DNA of 27,384 nt from the IMG/VR virus record IMGVR_UViG_3300042567_000517, positions 1 to 27,384 of that record, one strand, 5' to 3'. The position numbers and the translations under genes are program-made. Origin of the DNA: a virus. The notes beneath the pieces are model-generated. The model saw only the letters and a list, made by a program, of their open reading frames with translations. It was not told the DNA's origin and ran no database searches. This document shows, piece by piece, positions 5,774 to 13,412 of this stretch; positions within the stretch are counted from its first letter, which is position 1; each line of letters begins with the position of its first letter.

Positions 5774-6392
5774 CTATCGTCGTGCATATAATGCCGCGAA
5801 GAAACTACGCAAAAACGTATCAAATACAATCTTTATATTTGAGATTCTACATGCATTAAATCCTCCATCATTGCGTTGGAGTTTCAACAAGTTATTAGAA
5901 ACTGAATCTGGCGGAGAAATAGCATACAATTCCGAAGAGGTTTCAGATTACTTCTCGACACTTTCCGAAAGACCAGAAGGTTCTGTTGGCAGAGAATGCC
6001 ACAAACTATTTCCAAATCAACAAACTCTGCTGAAATTTAGCAGAAGAAAATCAAATAACAGCAAATGGATCGAAGCGAAGCATCCATATAATTGGATGGC
6101 ACGCAGGTATCGCGACACACATGACACTTGGCATACGTTGACAGGTTATCCTGCAGTTGAAATCGGTGAAATGTGTCTCGCAATGTTTTCGTTTGCACAG
6201 ACAAGGTCGCTTGGTTGGTTGATGATATGTTTGCTTGCTATGATCAAATACGGTATCTTTAAACCTGAAATTATCTCTATGGTCAAACAAGCATATCTAC
6301 GAGGAAAGAATGCCAAGTTCTTACTTGCAGAGAATTATGATTTGCTACTTAGTGAGGATTTAATCGCAGCAAGAACACGGTTGGGTCTATGA
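5751..6392 (+). CDS. Coq4-like protein (ubiquinone biosynthesis family)
   Basis: A 213-residue protein. The segment RYRDTHDTWHTLTGYPAVEIGE (split here: RYRDTHDTWHTL then TGYPAVEIGE) contains His124-Asp125-x-x-His128-x11-Glu140, exactly the HDxxHx11E metal motif of Coq4. The upstream GSVGRECHKLF (78-88) and following hydrophobic helix (RSLGWLMICLLAMIKYG) also fit the family, including its membrane-proximal character. Coq4 is known for acting in coenzyme Q ring modification in mitochondria and some bacteria. It overlaps the glycosyltransferase by 23 bp and the next gene by ATGA. Presence in a phage is unusual. Confidence 0.85.
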   Translation: MNLEYKIDYRRAYNAAKKLRKNVSNTIFIFEILHALNPPSLRWSFNKLLETESGGEIAYNSEEVSDYFSTLSERPEGSVGRECHKLFPNQQTLLKFSRRKSNNSKWIEAKHPYNWMARRYRDTHDTWHTLTGYPAVEIGEMCLAMFSFAQTRSLGWLMICLLAMIKYGIFKPEIISMVKQAYLRGKNAKFLLAENYDLLLSEDLIAARTRLGL

Positions 6393-7018
6393 TTCGGATT
6401 GACAGTAGTTACCCGATAGAAGAAATATTGGAATTTTGCAGAGAGTCTCAGGATGATCCACGAGAGGGTGCTGCTAACATGGATTTTATTGATTGGGAAA
6501 ATAAACCACATACTCTACTCCATCTTCTATACAAGGAGAAAAGATTTGATGGACCTGCAAATGGTTATGTGATATACAAAAAAGATGGAAGAATTATTTG
6601 CGGGCAGGGATTTTATGCATCAGAAATAGATAGAATGGTATGCATGGGATCTCGTAGTTATACTGTGCAAAATATAGGTATTAATTGTTATGCAATACAT
6701 GGTGACATTAAGGACTTTACCTTTGAAGTTGCCAGAGAAAATGGCATGGCAGGGTTTTTTATCTCGATGAACGAATATAATAAACGATTTGTCGATGGAT
6801 ATAATAAAATTAATGATCCTGCCAATTTCAAAACATCTTTTTGTGACGAGAATGGTCAGTGGTGGGCGAGAAAAGATAGAAAAATCTCTCCAACTGTACC
6901 GTATCATTCTCCGATTAAATTGAATCACGTAAAACAGTGGATCATATACCATTTGTGGGATCCTTCTTATAAAGATCAATTATATGCGAATTTAAAAAGT
7001 TTGGAATGGGTTGATTAA
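6389..7018 (+). CDS. Uncharacterised operon protein, possibly GNAT-fold
   Basis: A 209-residue soluble protein. GYVIYKKDGRIICGQGFYASEIDRMVCMGSR (two adjoining strands) followed by a later EVARENGMAGFFISMNEYNKRF gives the strand-helix-strand feel of GNAT acetyltransferases, but I do not see a clear R/QxxGxG/A acetyl-CoA motif, so this is a weak guess. It is translationally coupled on both sides (ATGA upstream, TAATG downstream). The radical SAM and QueC-like neighbours suggest a shared substrate. Confidence 0.85.
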   Translation: MIRIDSSYPIEEILEFCRESQDDPREGAANMDFIDWENKPHTLLHLLYKEKRFDGPANGYVIYKKDGRIICGQGFYASEIDRMVCMGSRSYTVQNIGINCYAIHGDIKDFTFEVARENGMAGFFISMNEYNKRFVDGYNKINDPANFKTSFCDENGQWWARKDRKISPTVPYHSPIKLNHVKQWIIYHLWDPSYKDQLYANLKSLEWVD

Positions 7019-8619
7019 TGGCGTTGGATGGTCTAATTTTTGGCGGAATGATCAATTCAGATGAACCCATGCGACCACAGGATTTTGCTGGAATAAGTTA
7101 CAGTTCTGTTCACAGAAGCGCAGGTTCTCATAGAATTGCCTCGTTTTTACGTCAACATGGGTTCGACATTGAAGTCATAGACTTTGCTCCATCTTGGAAA
7201 TTCGAAGAATTTCAAGAGTTGATTCGTTCAAGAATGACACCAGCAATGAAGTTTGTTGGTCTCGGAGCAGTGTTCAATATGAATACCGAGACTTTATACA
7301 GATCATTCGCTTGGTTGAAGCAAACTTATCCAGATGTGTTGGTGGTAACGGGATCGACTGATTTCTACAATCTCCATTTCATTCCCGTAGATTATATGGT
7401 AGTAGGATATGGCGAACTCGCTATCCTGGAAATTCTATCTGGAACTGCAAAATATACCGAAGAAGTTATCGACAAGGAAGGTAACACGCGCAGAACTGTG
7501 CATGCGCTTAAAGAATATCCTGCATATCCAATGCGCAATCTTTCTATTGATTATGAGAAAAGAGATTTCCTACAATCATTCGAATCTGTCACAATGGAGA
7601 CAAGTCGGGGGTGTAGATTCAAATGCTCTTTTTGCACATACAGTATTCTAGGCGTAAAAGATGATCATACTAGATGCTCCGATGATTTCCGCGACAATCT
7701 TATGCGGAACTATGATAATTATGGTATCTATCGCTATTCTATCTCAGACGAAACGTTCAATGATCACAGCGAAAAGATTATAAAGTATGCAGATGCAGTA
7801 GAAACTCTACCTTTTAAACCAAATTTTGGTGGATACATCCGAGCAGACTTATTGCATACTAGACCGCAGGATATTGAGCATCTTGCTCGTATGCAGTTTA
7901 ATGGGCATTTTTATGGAGTTGAGTCTTTCAATCGTCCCAGTGCTGCTGCTATCGGTAAAGGAATGGAACCTGCTAAGATTCAGCAAGCAATTCTTGACAC
8001 CAAAGATTACTTCATGAAGCACAATGGATATTACAGAGGAACGATTAGTCTTATTGCAGGGTTGTCGCATGAAACGGAAGAAACACTTAATGACTCCAAG
8101 AAGTGGTGTGATGAACACTGGAGAACGAACCATTTAGTATTCGCCCCATTGATTATAGCAAGCACTCACAATAATGTTAAACAAAGTACATTGTCCTCGA
8201 CATATAAACAACAAGGATATAGTCTTGTGGATATGCAAGAGATTGCGTTAGATGACTCTCATCCAGATTTAAAGCGAATATCACAGAGCAATAGTATTGT
8301 TCCTGAATTGAAACATTATATCAATATGTTTGTTCGCACTCTTAAACCAACTGTGTTGATCCATCATTGGAAAAGTAACACGGGAATGACAGAGAAAAGT
8401 GCATTGTTGTGGATTGCAAACAATGTATGGGGTAAAGATGATTATATGGACTATGGTGTAGATCATTGGAGAATGGACGAGTGGTATGTTGCTGGTAAAA
8501 CTGATCAGGAAATGTTGGGATCATATCGCGACTTGGGTGGCATCCGCCCACCTGTGCAAACAAAGGTGGAGTTTATTGAAGATTATAAGAAACAAAAACT
8601 TAATTGGAGCAATACATGA
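7018..8619 (+). CDS. Radical SAM enzyme with N-terminal B12-binding-like domain
   Basis: A 533-residue protein. Residues about 1-140 look like the Rossmann domain of B12-binding radical SAM proteins (HRIASFLRQHGFDIEVIDF), but I do not see a DxHxxG cobalamin motif. The [4Fe-4S] motif CRFKCSFC (Cys199, 203, 206; CxxxCxxC) follows ETSRG, as in the MiaB/B12-type subgroup. YRYSISDETFN and FYGVESFN fit the later TIM-barrel strands. The substrate is unknown. It is coupled to both neighbours (TAATG and ATGA) and is the central enzyme of the operon. Confidence 0.9.
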   Translation: MALDGLIFGGMINSDEPMRPQDFAGISYSSVHRSAGSHRIASFLRQHGFDIEVIDFAPSWKFEEFQELIRSRMTPAMKFVGLGAVFNMNTETLYRSFAWLKQTYPDVLVVTGSTDFYNLHFIPVDYMVVGYGELAILEILSGTAKYTEEVIDKEGNTRRTVHALKEYPAYPMRNLSIDYEKRDFLQSFESVTMETSRGCRFKCSFCTYSILGVKDDHTRCSDDFRDNLMRNYDNYGIYRYSISDETFNDHSEKIIKYADAVETLPFKPNFGGYIRADLLHTRPQDIEHLARMQFNGHFYGVESFNRPSAAAIGKGMEPAKIQQAILDTKDYFMKHNGYYRGTISLIAGLSHETEETLNDSKKWCDEHWRTNHLVFAPLIIASTHNNVKQSTLSSTYKQQGYSLVDMQEIALDDSHPDLKRISQSNSIVPELKHYINMFVRTLKPTVLIHHWKSNTGMTEKSALLWIANNVWGKDDYMDYGVDHWRMDEWYVAGKTDQEMLGSYRDLGGIRPPVQTKVEFIEDYKKQKLNWSNT

Positions 8620-9287
8620 TAATTACATGTGGACCAGATAACAATCTAGATTCGTTTGAATTAAAGATCCCTGAGAACAAAAGCATTGGCATAATGCTGA
8701 GCAGTGGTGCTGACAGTGCAATATTGCTGTATCTGCTGTGTCTTGAGTTGATGCAAACTGGACGGTCTGTCGACGAGATTAAATATATTTTTACTGTCCC
8801 GAAAACAGATGGCGCAGAACTGCATAGTGCAGGTATCGTGGATTGGATAAACCAAAAACTTGACATCAACCTACCGCAACCAATAATCTTCGGCGCAGAA
8901 AATGTGCAAGATTTACATCACTCCAAACAAATTAGCGAAAGTGTTCGAGCAGTTTTCGCTAAGTACGATCCTACGTTCGAATCCTTCCATATTTTCTTAG
9001 CAGACCAAAGAGCAGTACCACAACCTTGGCCGTTTGAAATGGATGAGACAGCCAATCCATTTCGGGTATCGGAAAATCCATATCCAGAGATTATAAGTTT
9101 ACCATTTAACGATCTCTATAAATCTCACACAATAGATTTACACTTCATGTTCAACACAGAACGACTACTAGAGTTATCGCACTCCTGCACGCAACTAGAT
9201 GCAGGTCGATGCAATAAGTGTTATCATTGTCACGAAAGACAGTGGGCATTTGATCAACTCGGTAAAATTGATCCAGGAGTCAATTAG
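8616..9287 (+). CDS. QueC-like PP-loop ATPase
   Basis: A 223-residue protein. A PP-loop LSSGADSA (28-35) matches the SGGxDS AMP/ATP-binding loop, and the C-terminus SCTQLDAGRCNKCYHC followed by HERQWAF has Cys191-x7-Cys-x2-Cys-x2-Cys then RxxAF, the exact zinc-site spacing of QueC. QueC makes 7-cyano-7-deazaguanine, but QueD, QueE and FolE are absent from the window, so a divergent amide or nitrile-forming reaction is as likely. ATG 8616 (GGAG 7 bp upstream, ATGA overlap) is chosen over TTG 8604. Confidence 0.85.
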   Translation: MIITCGPDNNLDSFELKIPENKSIGIMLSSGADSAILLYLLCLELMQTGRSVDEIKYIFTVPKTDGAELHSAGIVDWINQKLDINLPQPIIFGAENVQDLHHSKQISESVRAVFAKYDPTFESFHIFLADQRAVPQPWPFEMDETANPFRVSENPYPEIISLPFNDLYKSHTIDLHFMFNTERLLELSHSCTQLDAGRCNKCYHCHERQWAFDQLGKIDPGVN

Positions 9288-9923
9288 ATGAATCCGCTTA
9301 CTGAATTTGTCGTCTCATATGGAGATTTAATAGAACTGGGGTTTGATACGGTCGATGTAAATGCATACAAAGATCTCATTCTAAACCATCCAGGTTGGAG
9401 GCAATATAATTCGTATAAAGATGGGTATAATCGATATGGGTTATCCATTACCAGTTTGGATGGTGGATACTCGGGTGTTCCCGACCTAGAAAGTCTGATG
9501 GAATACTACGTGCATACAAAAGAACTCTATTATGATAGAGACTTCAAAGTCAGAACTCCGCTCTCATATGAGATACCTGCTATCGCGGAACTCTGCGATT
9601 TCTTCGGCGCAGATCTTTCTCGATCGCATTTCCTGCGATTAGACAAGGGCGGATTCTTTCCACCGCACAGAGATCACAACTTCGGTCGGCCCAATGACAT
9701 GTTTAGAATCATCATACCGTTCTACAATTTTCATGCATCGAATATGACTTGGGTGTTTGATGGTAAGGTTGTTGAACTAAAAGAAGGTATCACATATTTC
9801 ATGAATACGACCAAGGCGCACTCGCTATTTTCATATGTTGATGGATGCACCATGCTAGTGTTGAATGTGAGCGCGACCGAAGATACGATGAATCGACTAG
9901 TCAGAAAAATGAGAGTTTACTAA
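9288..9923 (+). CDS. Aspartyl/asparaginyl hydroxylase-like 2OG-Fe(II) oxygenase
   Basis: A 211-residue protein with a cupin-like core: FFPPHRDHNFG (His127-x-Asp129), RIIIPFYN, TWVFDGKVVELKEGITYFMN and TTKAHSLFS (His178). His-x-Asp...His and the order of strands fit the Asp/Asn beta-hydroxylase-like 2-oxoglutarate oxygenases, which hydroxylate proteins or small molecules in the cytosol. ATG follows directly on the TAG of the QueC-like gene, with AGGAG 10 bp upstream. It belongs to the same operon; the substrate is unknown. Confidence 0.85.
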   Translation: MNPLTEFVVSYGDLIELGFDTVDVNAYKDLILNHPGWRQYNSYKDGYNRYGLSITSLDGGYSGVPDLESLMEYYVHTKELYYDRDFKVRTPLSYEIPAIAELCDFFGADLSRSHFLRLDKGGFFPPHRDHNFGRPNDMFRIIIPFYNFHASNMTWVFDGKVVELKEGITYFMNTTKAHSLFSYVDGCTMLVLNVSATEDTMNRLVRKMRVY

Positions 9924-9925
9924 AC

Positions 9926-10699
9926 ATGATACAAGAGTCTTTGCCATGGAATCTATCGCACAATAGATATGCCATTCTAGGTGTTCCCAGATCTGGGACT
10001 CAATTGACTGAATCCTTCGTCAATTATTCTTTAAGCAAAAAGTTTGATGATGTTGTTTCGTTGCAAGAGATACTTGCAGTGCACACAGCATTGTTCAATA
10101 CGCTCACATTAAAAGACAATAAACTCTATCTTGAACCTACTGGTGTAATCACTCACCGAGAACTATATTCTAAAAATAACGAAAGATTTGAGTTGGTTTC
10201 CAAGGCAGGGCAAGAGCAAGCAATGACCTGTCGCATTTTCCTGGATGACACTCTTTCTTTCAAAGGATTTCAAGAGGGATTGAATTATCTAAAAGATATT
10301 GGATTCCACTTTATCTACGTAAATCGTGGTTTCGAACAAAAGATGCTGAGTTTTATGTTTGCAAAAAAGAGTTTTATATTCAATTGCGAGAAGAATACAA
10401 TGATGTTGCATATTGATATCGAAGAACTCAAGTTGCAAATAATCTCACGCTACCTGCTAGAAGAACAAAACAAAAAAGTTATGAACAAACTTGTTTCCTA
10501 TGACACTGTTGAGTACGATTCTCTCGTTTCCATGGCGGAACACCTCTCTGACTTTGAGAAGGAGTCGGCATTTGGTATTTTCAAGGAAAAGCAATTACCC
10601 CTCGATCCATATGAGCAAATCATAAATGCCGACGAGGTAAGGGAAGTCTTTACAATTTTCTATCCAAAATTGATCAAACTTGCAGACGAGTTAATATGA
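9926..10699 (+). CDS. Sulfotransferase-like P-loop protein
   Basis: A 257-residue protein. ILGVPRSGTQLTESFV (17-32) matches the PAPS-binding loop of sulfotransferases, and FIYVNRGFEQKMLSFM is a plausible 3'-phosphate site (Arg and Ser on strand-helix). The end is helical and acidic. ATG 9926, 2 bp after the upstream stop, is chosen; a longer frame from 9845 would overlap the oxygenase. It is the last gene before the AT-only inverted repeat at 10703 and promoter P3. It is a second sulfotransferase-like gene besides that at 905. Confidence 0.8.
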   Translation: MIQESLPWNLSHNRYAILGVPRSGTQLTESFVNYSLSKKFDDVVSLQEILAVHTALFNTLTLKDNKLYLEPTGVITHRELYSKNNERFELVSKAGQEQAMTCRIFLDDTLSFKGFQEGLNYLKDIGFHFIYVNRGFEQKMLSFMFAKKSFIFNCEKNTMMLHIDIEELKLQIISRYLLEEQNKKVMNKLVSYDTVEYDSLVSMAEHLSDFEKESAFGIFKEKQLPLDPYEQIINADEVREVFTIFYPKLIKLADELI

Positions 10700-10702
10700 G
10701 CA

Positions 10703-10722
10703 AAAATAATTTCAATTATTTT
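10703..10722 (+). repeat. AT-only inverted repeat, possible weak terminator
   Basis: AAAATAATT and AATTATTTT form a perfect 9-bp inverted repeat separated by TC, just after the last gene of the operon and before P3. Followed by TTAATTT. With no G-C pairs, it would be a poor terminator. Confidence 0.4.
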
Positions 10723-10733
10723 AATTTAGGGGC

Positions 10734-10762
10734 TTGACTTTTTCTCATTTTTAGGGTAGAAT
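10734..10762 (+). promoter_or_regulatory. Promoter P3 (TTTAGGGG-type, 17-bp spacer)
   Basis: TTGACT at 10734-10739 and TAGAAT at 10757-10762, spacer 17 bp, TTTAGGG repeats before both boxes and TATAAG at 10767. It should drive the run of coupled genes from 10794. Confidence 0.85.
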
Positions 10763-10793
10763 GAAATATAAGATGAGAAAAGGAAAAGTGAAA

Positions 10794-11120
10794 ATGATTA
10801 AAGTTTACCAAATTCAATTGACTGACGCTGAAGTCGCCGCTGTCAACAACGGTGAAACTAGTGATCGCATCAAAGCGTACTTCGATCGTAGTTTCGAAGG
10901 TAATTTCAAAGCTGAAAACTTCCAGTACTACACCCACGTTGCTAACGTTGACGTTGAAGATATGGAAGAAGCGTTCGAAGCAATGAATCTCTGGGAAGAA
11001 AGCATATATTTCGAAGACATTTTCAAACTCGCTCCCTGCTCCTCAATGTCGGTTGGCGACATCCTAGAGGTTGATGGAACTCTATACTATTGTGCTCCCC
11101 TTGGATTTCATGCAATTTAA
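10794..11120 (+). CDS. YodL-like phage protein
   Basis: A 108-residue protein with an N-terminal VYQIQLTDAEVAAVN strand-helix and a C-terminal IYFEDIFKLAPCSSMSVGDILEVD followed by YYCAPLGF. The order LEDIF...SMSVGDI...YYC...GF is typical of the YodL-like domain in phage and plasmid proteins, function unknown. The ATG at 10794 follows an AGGAAAAG site; the in-frame ATG at 10761 lies in the promoter and is rejected. P3 drives it. Confidence 0.8.
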   Translation: MIKVYQIQLTDAEVAAVNNGETSDRIKAYFDRSFEGNFKAENFQYYTHVANVDVEDMEEAFEAMNLWEESIYFEDIFKLAPCSSMSVGDILEVDGTLYYCAPLGFHAI

Positions 11121-11130
11121 GGATTTGATT

Positions 11131-11364
11131 ATGACTGAAGATAAGACAAAGAATAATTTTCTCGAAATCGTGAAGTGGTCTGGCACCGCATGTGTCATCG
11201 TCGCAGCGACTTGTCGTGCGTTTGATTATCACACGGCAGATCTGTTGATCTCTATCGCTGGTGCTGGTCTCTGGGGATGGGCTGGTATTGCCATGAAGGA
11301 TAAGGCATTGATCGCAGTCAATGCGTTTGTGGTTGGTATTCTACTTGTGGGAGTTGTAGTATGA
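11131..11364 (+). CDS. Small membrane protein, two hydrophobic segments
   Basis: A 77-residue protein. Two stretches are hydrophobic enough to span the membrane: roughly TACVIVAATCRAF...LLISIAGAGLWGWAGIAM (17-52) and ALIAVNAFVVGILLVGVVV (58-77). AAGGATTT precedes ATG 11131. The stop overlaps the next start (ATGA). A holin or membrane regulator role cannot be told from the sequence. Confidence 0.85.
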   Translation: MTEDKTKNNFLEIVKWSGTACVIVAATCRAFDYHTADLLISIAGAGLWGWAGIAMKDKALIAVNAFVVGILLVGVVV

Positions 11365-11573
11365 GTTATTGGTTGATTGTATTCCTGTTCACTGCTGAGG
11401 GCGAGTTCGTAGCGAAGGATGTCTATGAGACTGCCAGCAAAGAGCAATGTGAAAAGTTCGCGGGTGATGTCACTCGGACTATTATCAACAGTCAGATTCA
11501 GGCACAGTTTCATTGCGTAAGCGATGACCACTACATGGGTCGTAAGCAGGACGAGGGTGTAAATTATGACTGA
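11361..11573 (+). CDS. Small phage protein, possibly exported, two cysteines
   Basis: A 70-residue protein with a short hydrophobic start (YWLIVFLFT) then SKEQCEKFAGDV...FHCVSDDHY. It resembles small phage proteins with a short N-terminal strand and a Cys...Cys pair that might form a disulphide. It overlaps both neighbours by 4-8 bp. Function unknown. Confidence 0.8.
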   Translation: MSYWLIVFLFTAEGEFVAKDVYETASKEQCEKFAGDVTRTIINSQIQAQFHCVSDDHYMGRKQDEGVNYD

Positions 11574-11982
11574 ACGTGTGGGTGTTATTGCCAGTTGTTT
11601 TGACTTGTTTCATGCAGGACATGTCTTGGCATTATATGAAGCAAAAGAGAATTGTGATCGACTTGTAGTAGCACTGCAGTCTGACCCTACTCTTGATCGC
11701 CCTGAGAAGAACAAACCTGTGCAGAATTTGTTTGAACGTTATGTTCAGGTCAATGCATGTAAGTATGTTGATCAGATAATTCCATATGATACAGAAGCAG
11801 ATCTACTGAACCTGCTGACTGGTTATGATTGGGATGTTCGATTCCTCGGTGATGATTACTATGGTCGCACCGATTATACTGGTTATGGATTGGACATTCC
11901 AATTAAATTTCTTGCCAGGAAGCATGATTACAGTTCGTCGATTCTGCGCGAGCGTATTGTGCAAGCAGTAAAATTGAAATGA
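11566..11982 (+). CDS. Cytidylyltransferase-like (TagD/GCT-type) protein
   Basis: A 138-residue protein, the size of glycerol-3-phosphate cytidylyltransferases. It begins VGVIASCFDLFHAGHVLAL with the HxGH nucleotidyl-transfer motif (16-19), has ERYVQVNACKYVDQIIPYDTEADL typical of TagD, and SSSILRERI near the end in place of the RTxGISTT motif. It should couple CTP (or ATP) to a phosphorylated alcohol or sugar, producing CDP-activated precursors. Possible link to surface or virion glycan modification. It is coupled with the genes on both sides. Confidence 0.88.
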   Translation: MTERVGVIASCFDLFHAGHVLALYEAKENCDRLVVALQSDPTLDRPEKNKPVQNLFERYVQVNACKYVDQIIPYDTEADLLNLLTGYDWDVRFLGDDYYGRTDYTGYGLDIPIKFLARKHDYSSSILRERIVQAVKLK

Positions 11983-12398
11983 ATAAGTGGGACAAGCGAT
12001 TCATGGAACTCGCAGACCACATCTCATCTTGGTCTTATGACCCAAGCACCAAGGTGGGTTGTGTCATTGTAGATGACCGTAATCGTATTCTCTCTGTTGG
12101 ATACAATGGATTCCCACGTGGTGTCGAGGATGATCCATTCCGTTACAGGGATAGACCCACGAAGCATCTGTTTGTTGCGCATGCCGAACGAAATGCATTA
12201 GACAACTCTCCACATTCAGTAGAGGGGTGCACGATGTATGTTGCACTCTTACCCTGCAATGAATGTGCCAAGAGCATAATTCAGCGTGGCATAAAGAAGG
12301 TTGTTGCGTATACTCCTGAACGGGATGGTACAGGATTCAATTGGGATATTACAAAAACCATGTTCCAAGAGGCAGGTGTGGAATTGAAACTGGTATGA
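11979..12398 (+). CDS. cd: Deoxycytidylate (dCMP) deaminase
   Basis: A 139-residue protein of the cytidine/deoxycytidylate deaminase fold. The zinc and catalytic residues are visible in AHAERNAL (HAE, 68-70) and PCNECAKSII (Cys93 and Cys96). DPSTKVGCVI and GYNGFPRG are the typical dCMP deaminase nucleotide-binding motifs. The enzyme makes dUMP for thymidylate synthesis in T4-like phages. It is shorter than T4 Cd (about 190 residues) but near the length of many bacterial ones. It overlaps the cytidylyltransferase and the next gene by ATGA. Confidence 0.93.
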   Translation: MNKWDKRFMELADHISSWSYDPSTKVGCVIVDDRNRILSVGYNGFPRGVEDDPFRYRDRPTKHLFVAHAERNALDNSPHSVEGCTMYVALLPCNECAKSIIQRGIKKVVAYTPERDGTGFNWDITKTMFQEAGVELKLV

Positions 12399-12955
12399 AG
12401 TTTGATGTATTACAGAATGCCATTGTGTTTCGGGATGCAATCAAAGATCTCTCAGCATTCATCGAAAACCAAACCCAAAAACCACTAATAGAAAGTGGTG
12501 TAAGTCGCGCAAACAACAATGCTTATGATAAAAACTCTCGCGAATCAACCCAAGTCAATGTTAATCACAATAATCCTGTAGTTGAAAAAATTCGTGAAAT
12601 ATCTAAGTTTGCGAATGAGAATTACTTTAAGATTAACATTTCACAGTACTCTAAAGAGAATCATTTTATTCAATACGACAGTGGTGGCAAATTTGAACAA
12701 CACACAGATACCATATGGAATGCAGATGTTGCTGACTTGAACACAAAACCTGTTCGCAAACTATCATGCATAACACTCCTCAATGATGACTTTACTGGTG
12801 GGAAACTGGCATTGTGGTATAAGGGTGGTAGATATAGTTTCCCGTTTGCTGCAGGAGATGTTATTTTGTTTCCATCCTACGTTCAACACAAAGTAGACCC
12901 AGTTGAGTCGGGTGTTCGCTATAGTCTTGTTTCATGGTCTTATGGAGAATTCTAA
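12395..12955 (+). CDS. Prolyl 4-hydroxylase-like 2OG-Fe(II) oxygenase
   Basis: A 186-residue protein with FEQHTDTIW (His103-x-Asp105), LNDDFTGGKLALWY, FAAGDVILFPSYVQHKVDPVESGVRYSL (adjoining segments; His165 and Arg175). This is the classic His-x-Asp...His...Arg pattern of PKHD/prolyl hydroxylase-type oxygenases, frequent in T4-like cyanophages. Start ATG 12395 overlaps the dCMP deaminase stop. Substrate unknown. Confidence 0.9.
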   Translation: MKFDVLQNAIVFRDAIKDLSAFIENQTQKPLIESGVSRANNNAYDKNSRESTQVNVNHNNPVVEKIREISKFANENYFKINISQYSKENHFIQYDSGGKFEQHTDTIWNADVADLNTKPVRKLSCITLLNDDFTGGKLALWYKGGRYSFPFAAGDVILFPSYVQHKVDPVESGVRYSLVSWSYGEF

Positions 12956-13125
12956 TGACTAATTACGCAAAGATATTTAAATCTATTGACAAATGTCGTC
13001 AAATAGCGTATAATGCTAATAATGAATGGTTCAAGGATTATTGGCACAAGGTTGCTGATGACCTCGAAACGAAGTATGTTTTTGGGCAACCATGGTTGCA
13101 AACTTATGATGGAAAGTTGAATTAA
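12955..13125 (+). CDS. Small phage protein, unknown
   Basis: A 56-residue protein, ATG 12955 coupled by TAATG to the oxygenase stop and TAATG to the following gene. It is rich in aromatic and basic residues (NNEWFKDYWHKVADDLETKYVFGQPW). No known domain. Confidence 0.75.
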   Translation: MTNYAKIFKSIDKCRQIAYNANNEWFKDYWHKVADDLETKYVFGQPWLQTYDGKLN

Positions 13126-13412
13126 TGCCAAAATATCTTGTAGAAACTGTCAGTGTATTCCGCATGCGGTATGTCGTCGAGGCAAAGAATGCATCTGATG
13201 CTAGGGATGAGGTCACCATGAGTGTTGGTGATGACTTTAAGGAGTTCTCGCAACTCCATGTCGACGAGATGATTACATCTACACGCAAGATTGATAAAAA
13301 AGAATATCTTCGCATGTTTGATGAGGATAATGTTTATCTGAAAGACTGGGATGAAGACCAGAAACTCGATTTCGTGAATGTGCTGAACTATGAGGATGGT
13401 GTCGCAGCATGA
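13125..13412 (+). CDS. Conserved phage protein, unknown
   Basis: A 95-residue protein starting MPKYLVETVSVFRMRYVVEAKNASDARDEV, then VDEMITSTRKIDKKEYLRMFDEDN. The VETxSxFRxRYVVEAxSxxxA pattern followed by ExxVSTRxIxxxEYLRLF recurs in marine T4-like phages (remembered). An alpha/beta fold is likely; function unknown. Coupled to both sides. Confidence 0.82.
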   Translation: MPKYLVETVSVFRMRYVVEAKNASDARDEVTMSVGDDFKEFSQLHVDEMITSTRKIDKKEYLRMFDEDNVYLKDWDEDQKLDFVNVLNYEDGVAA

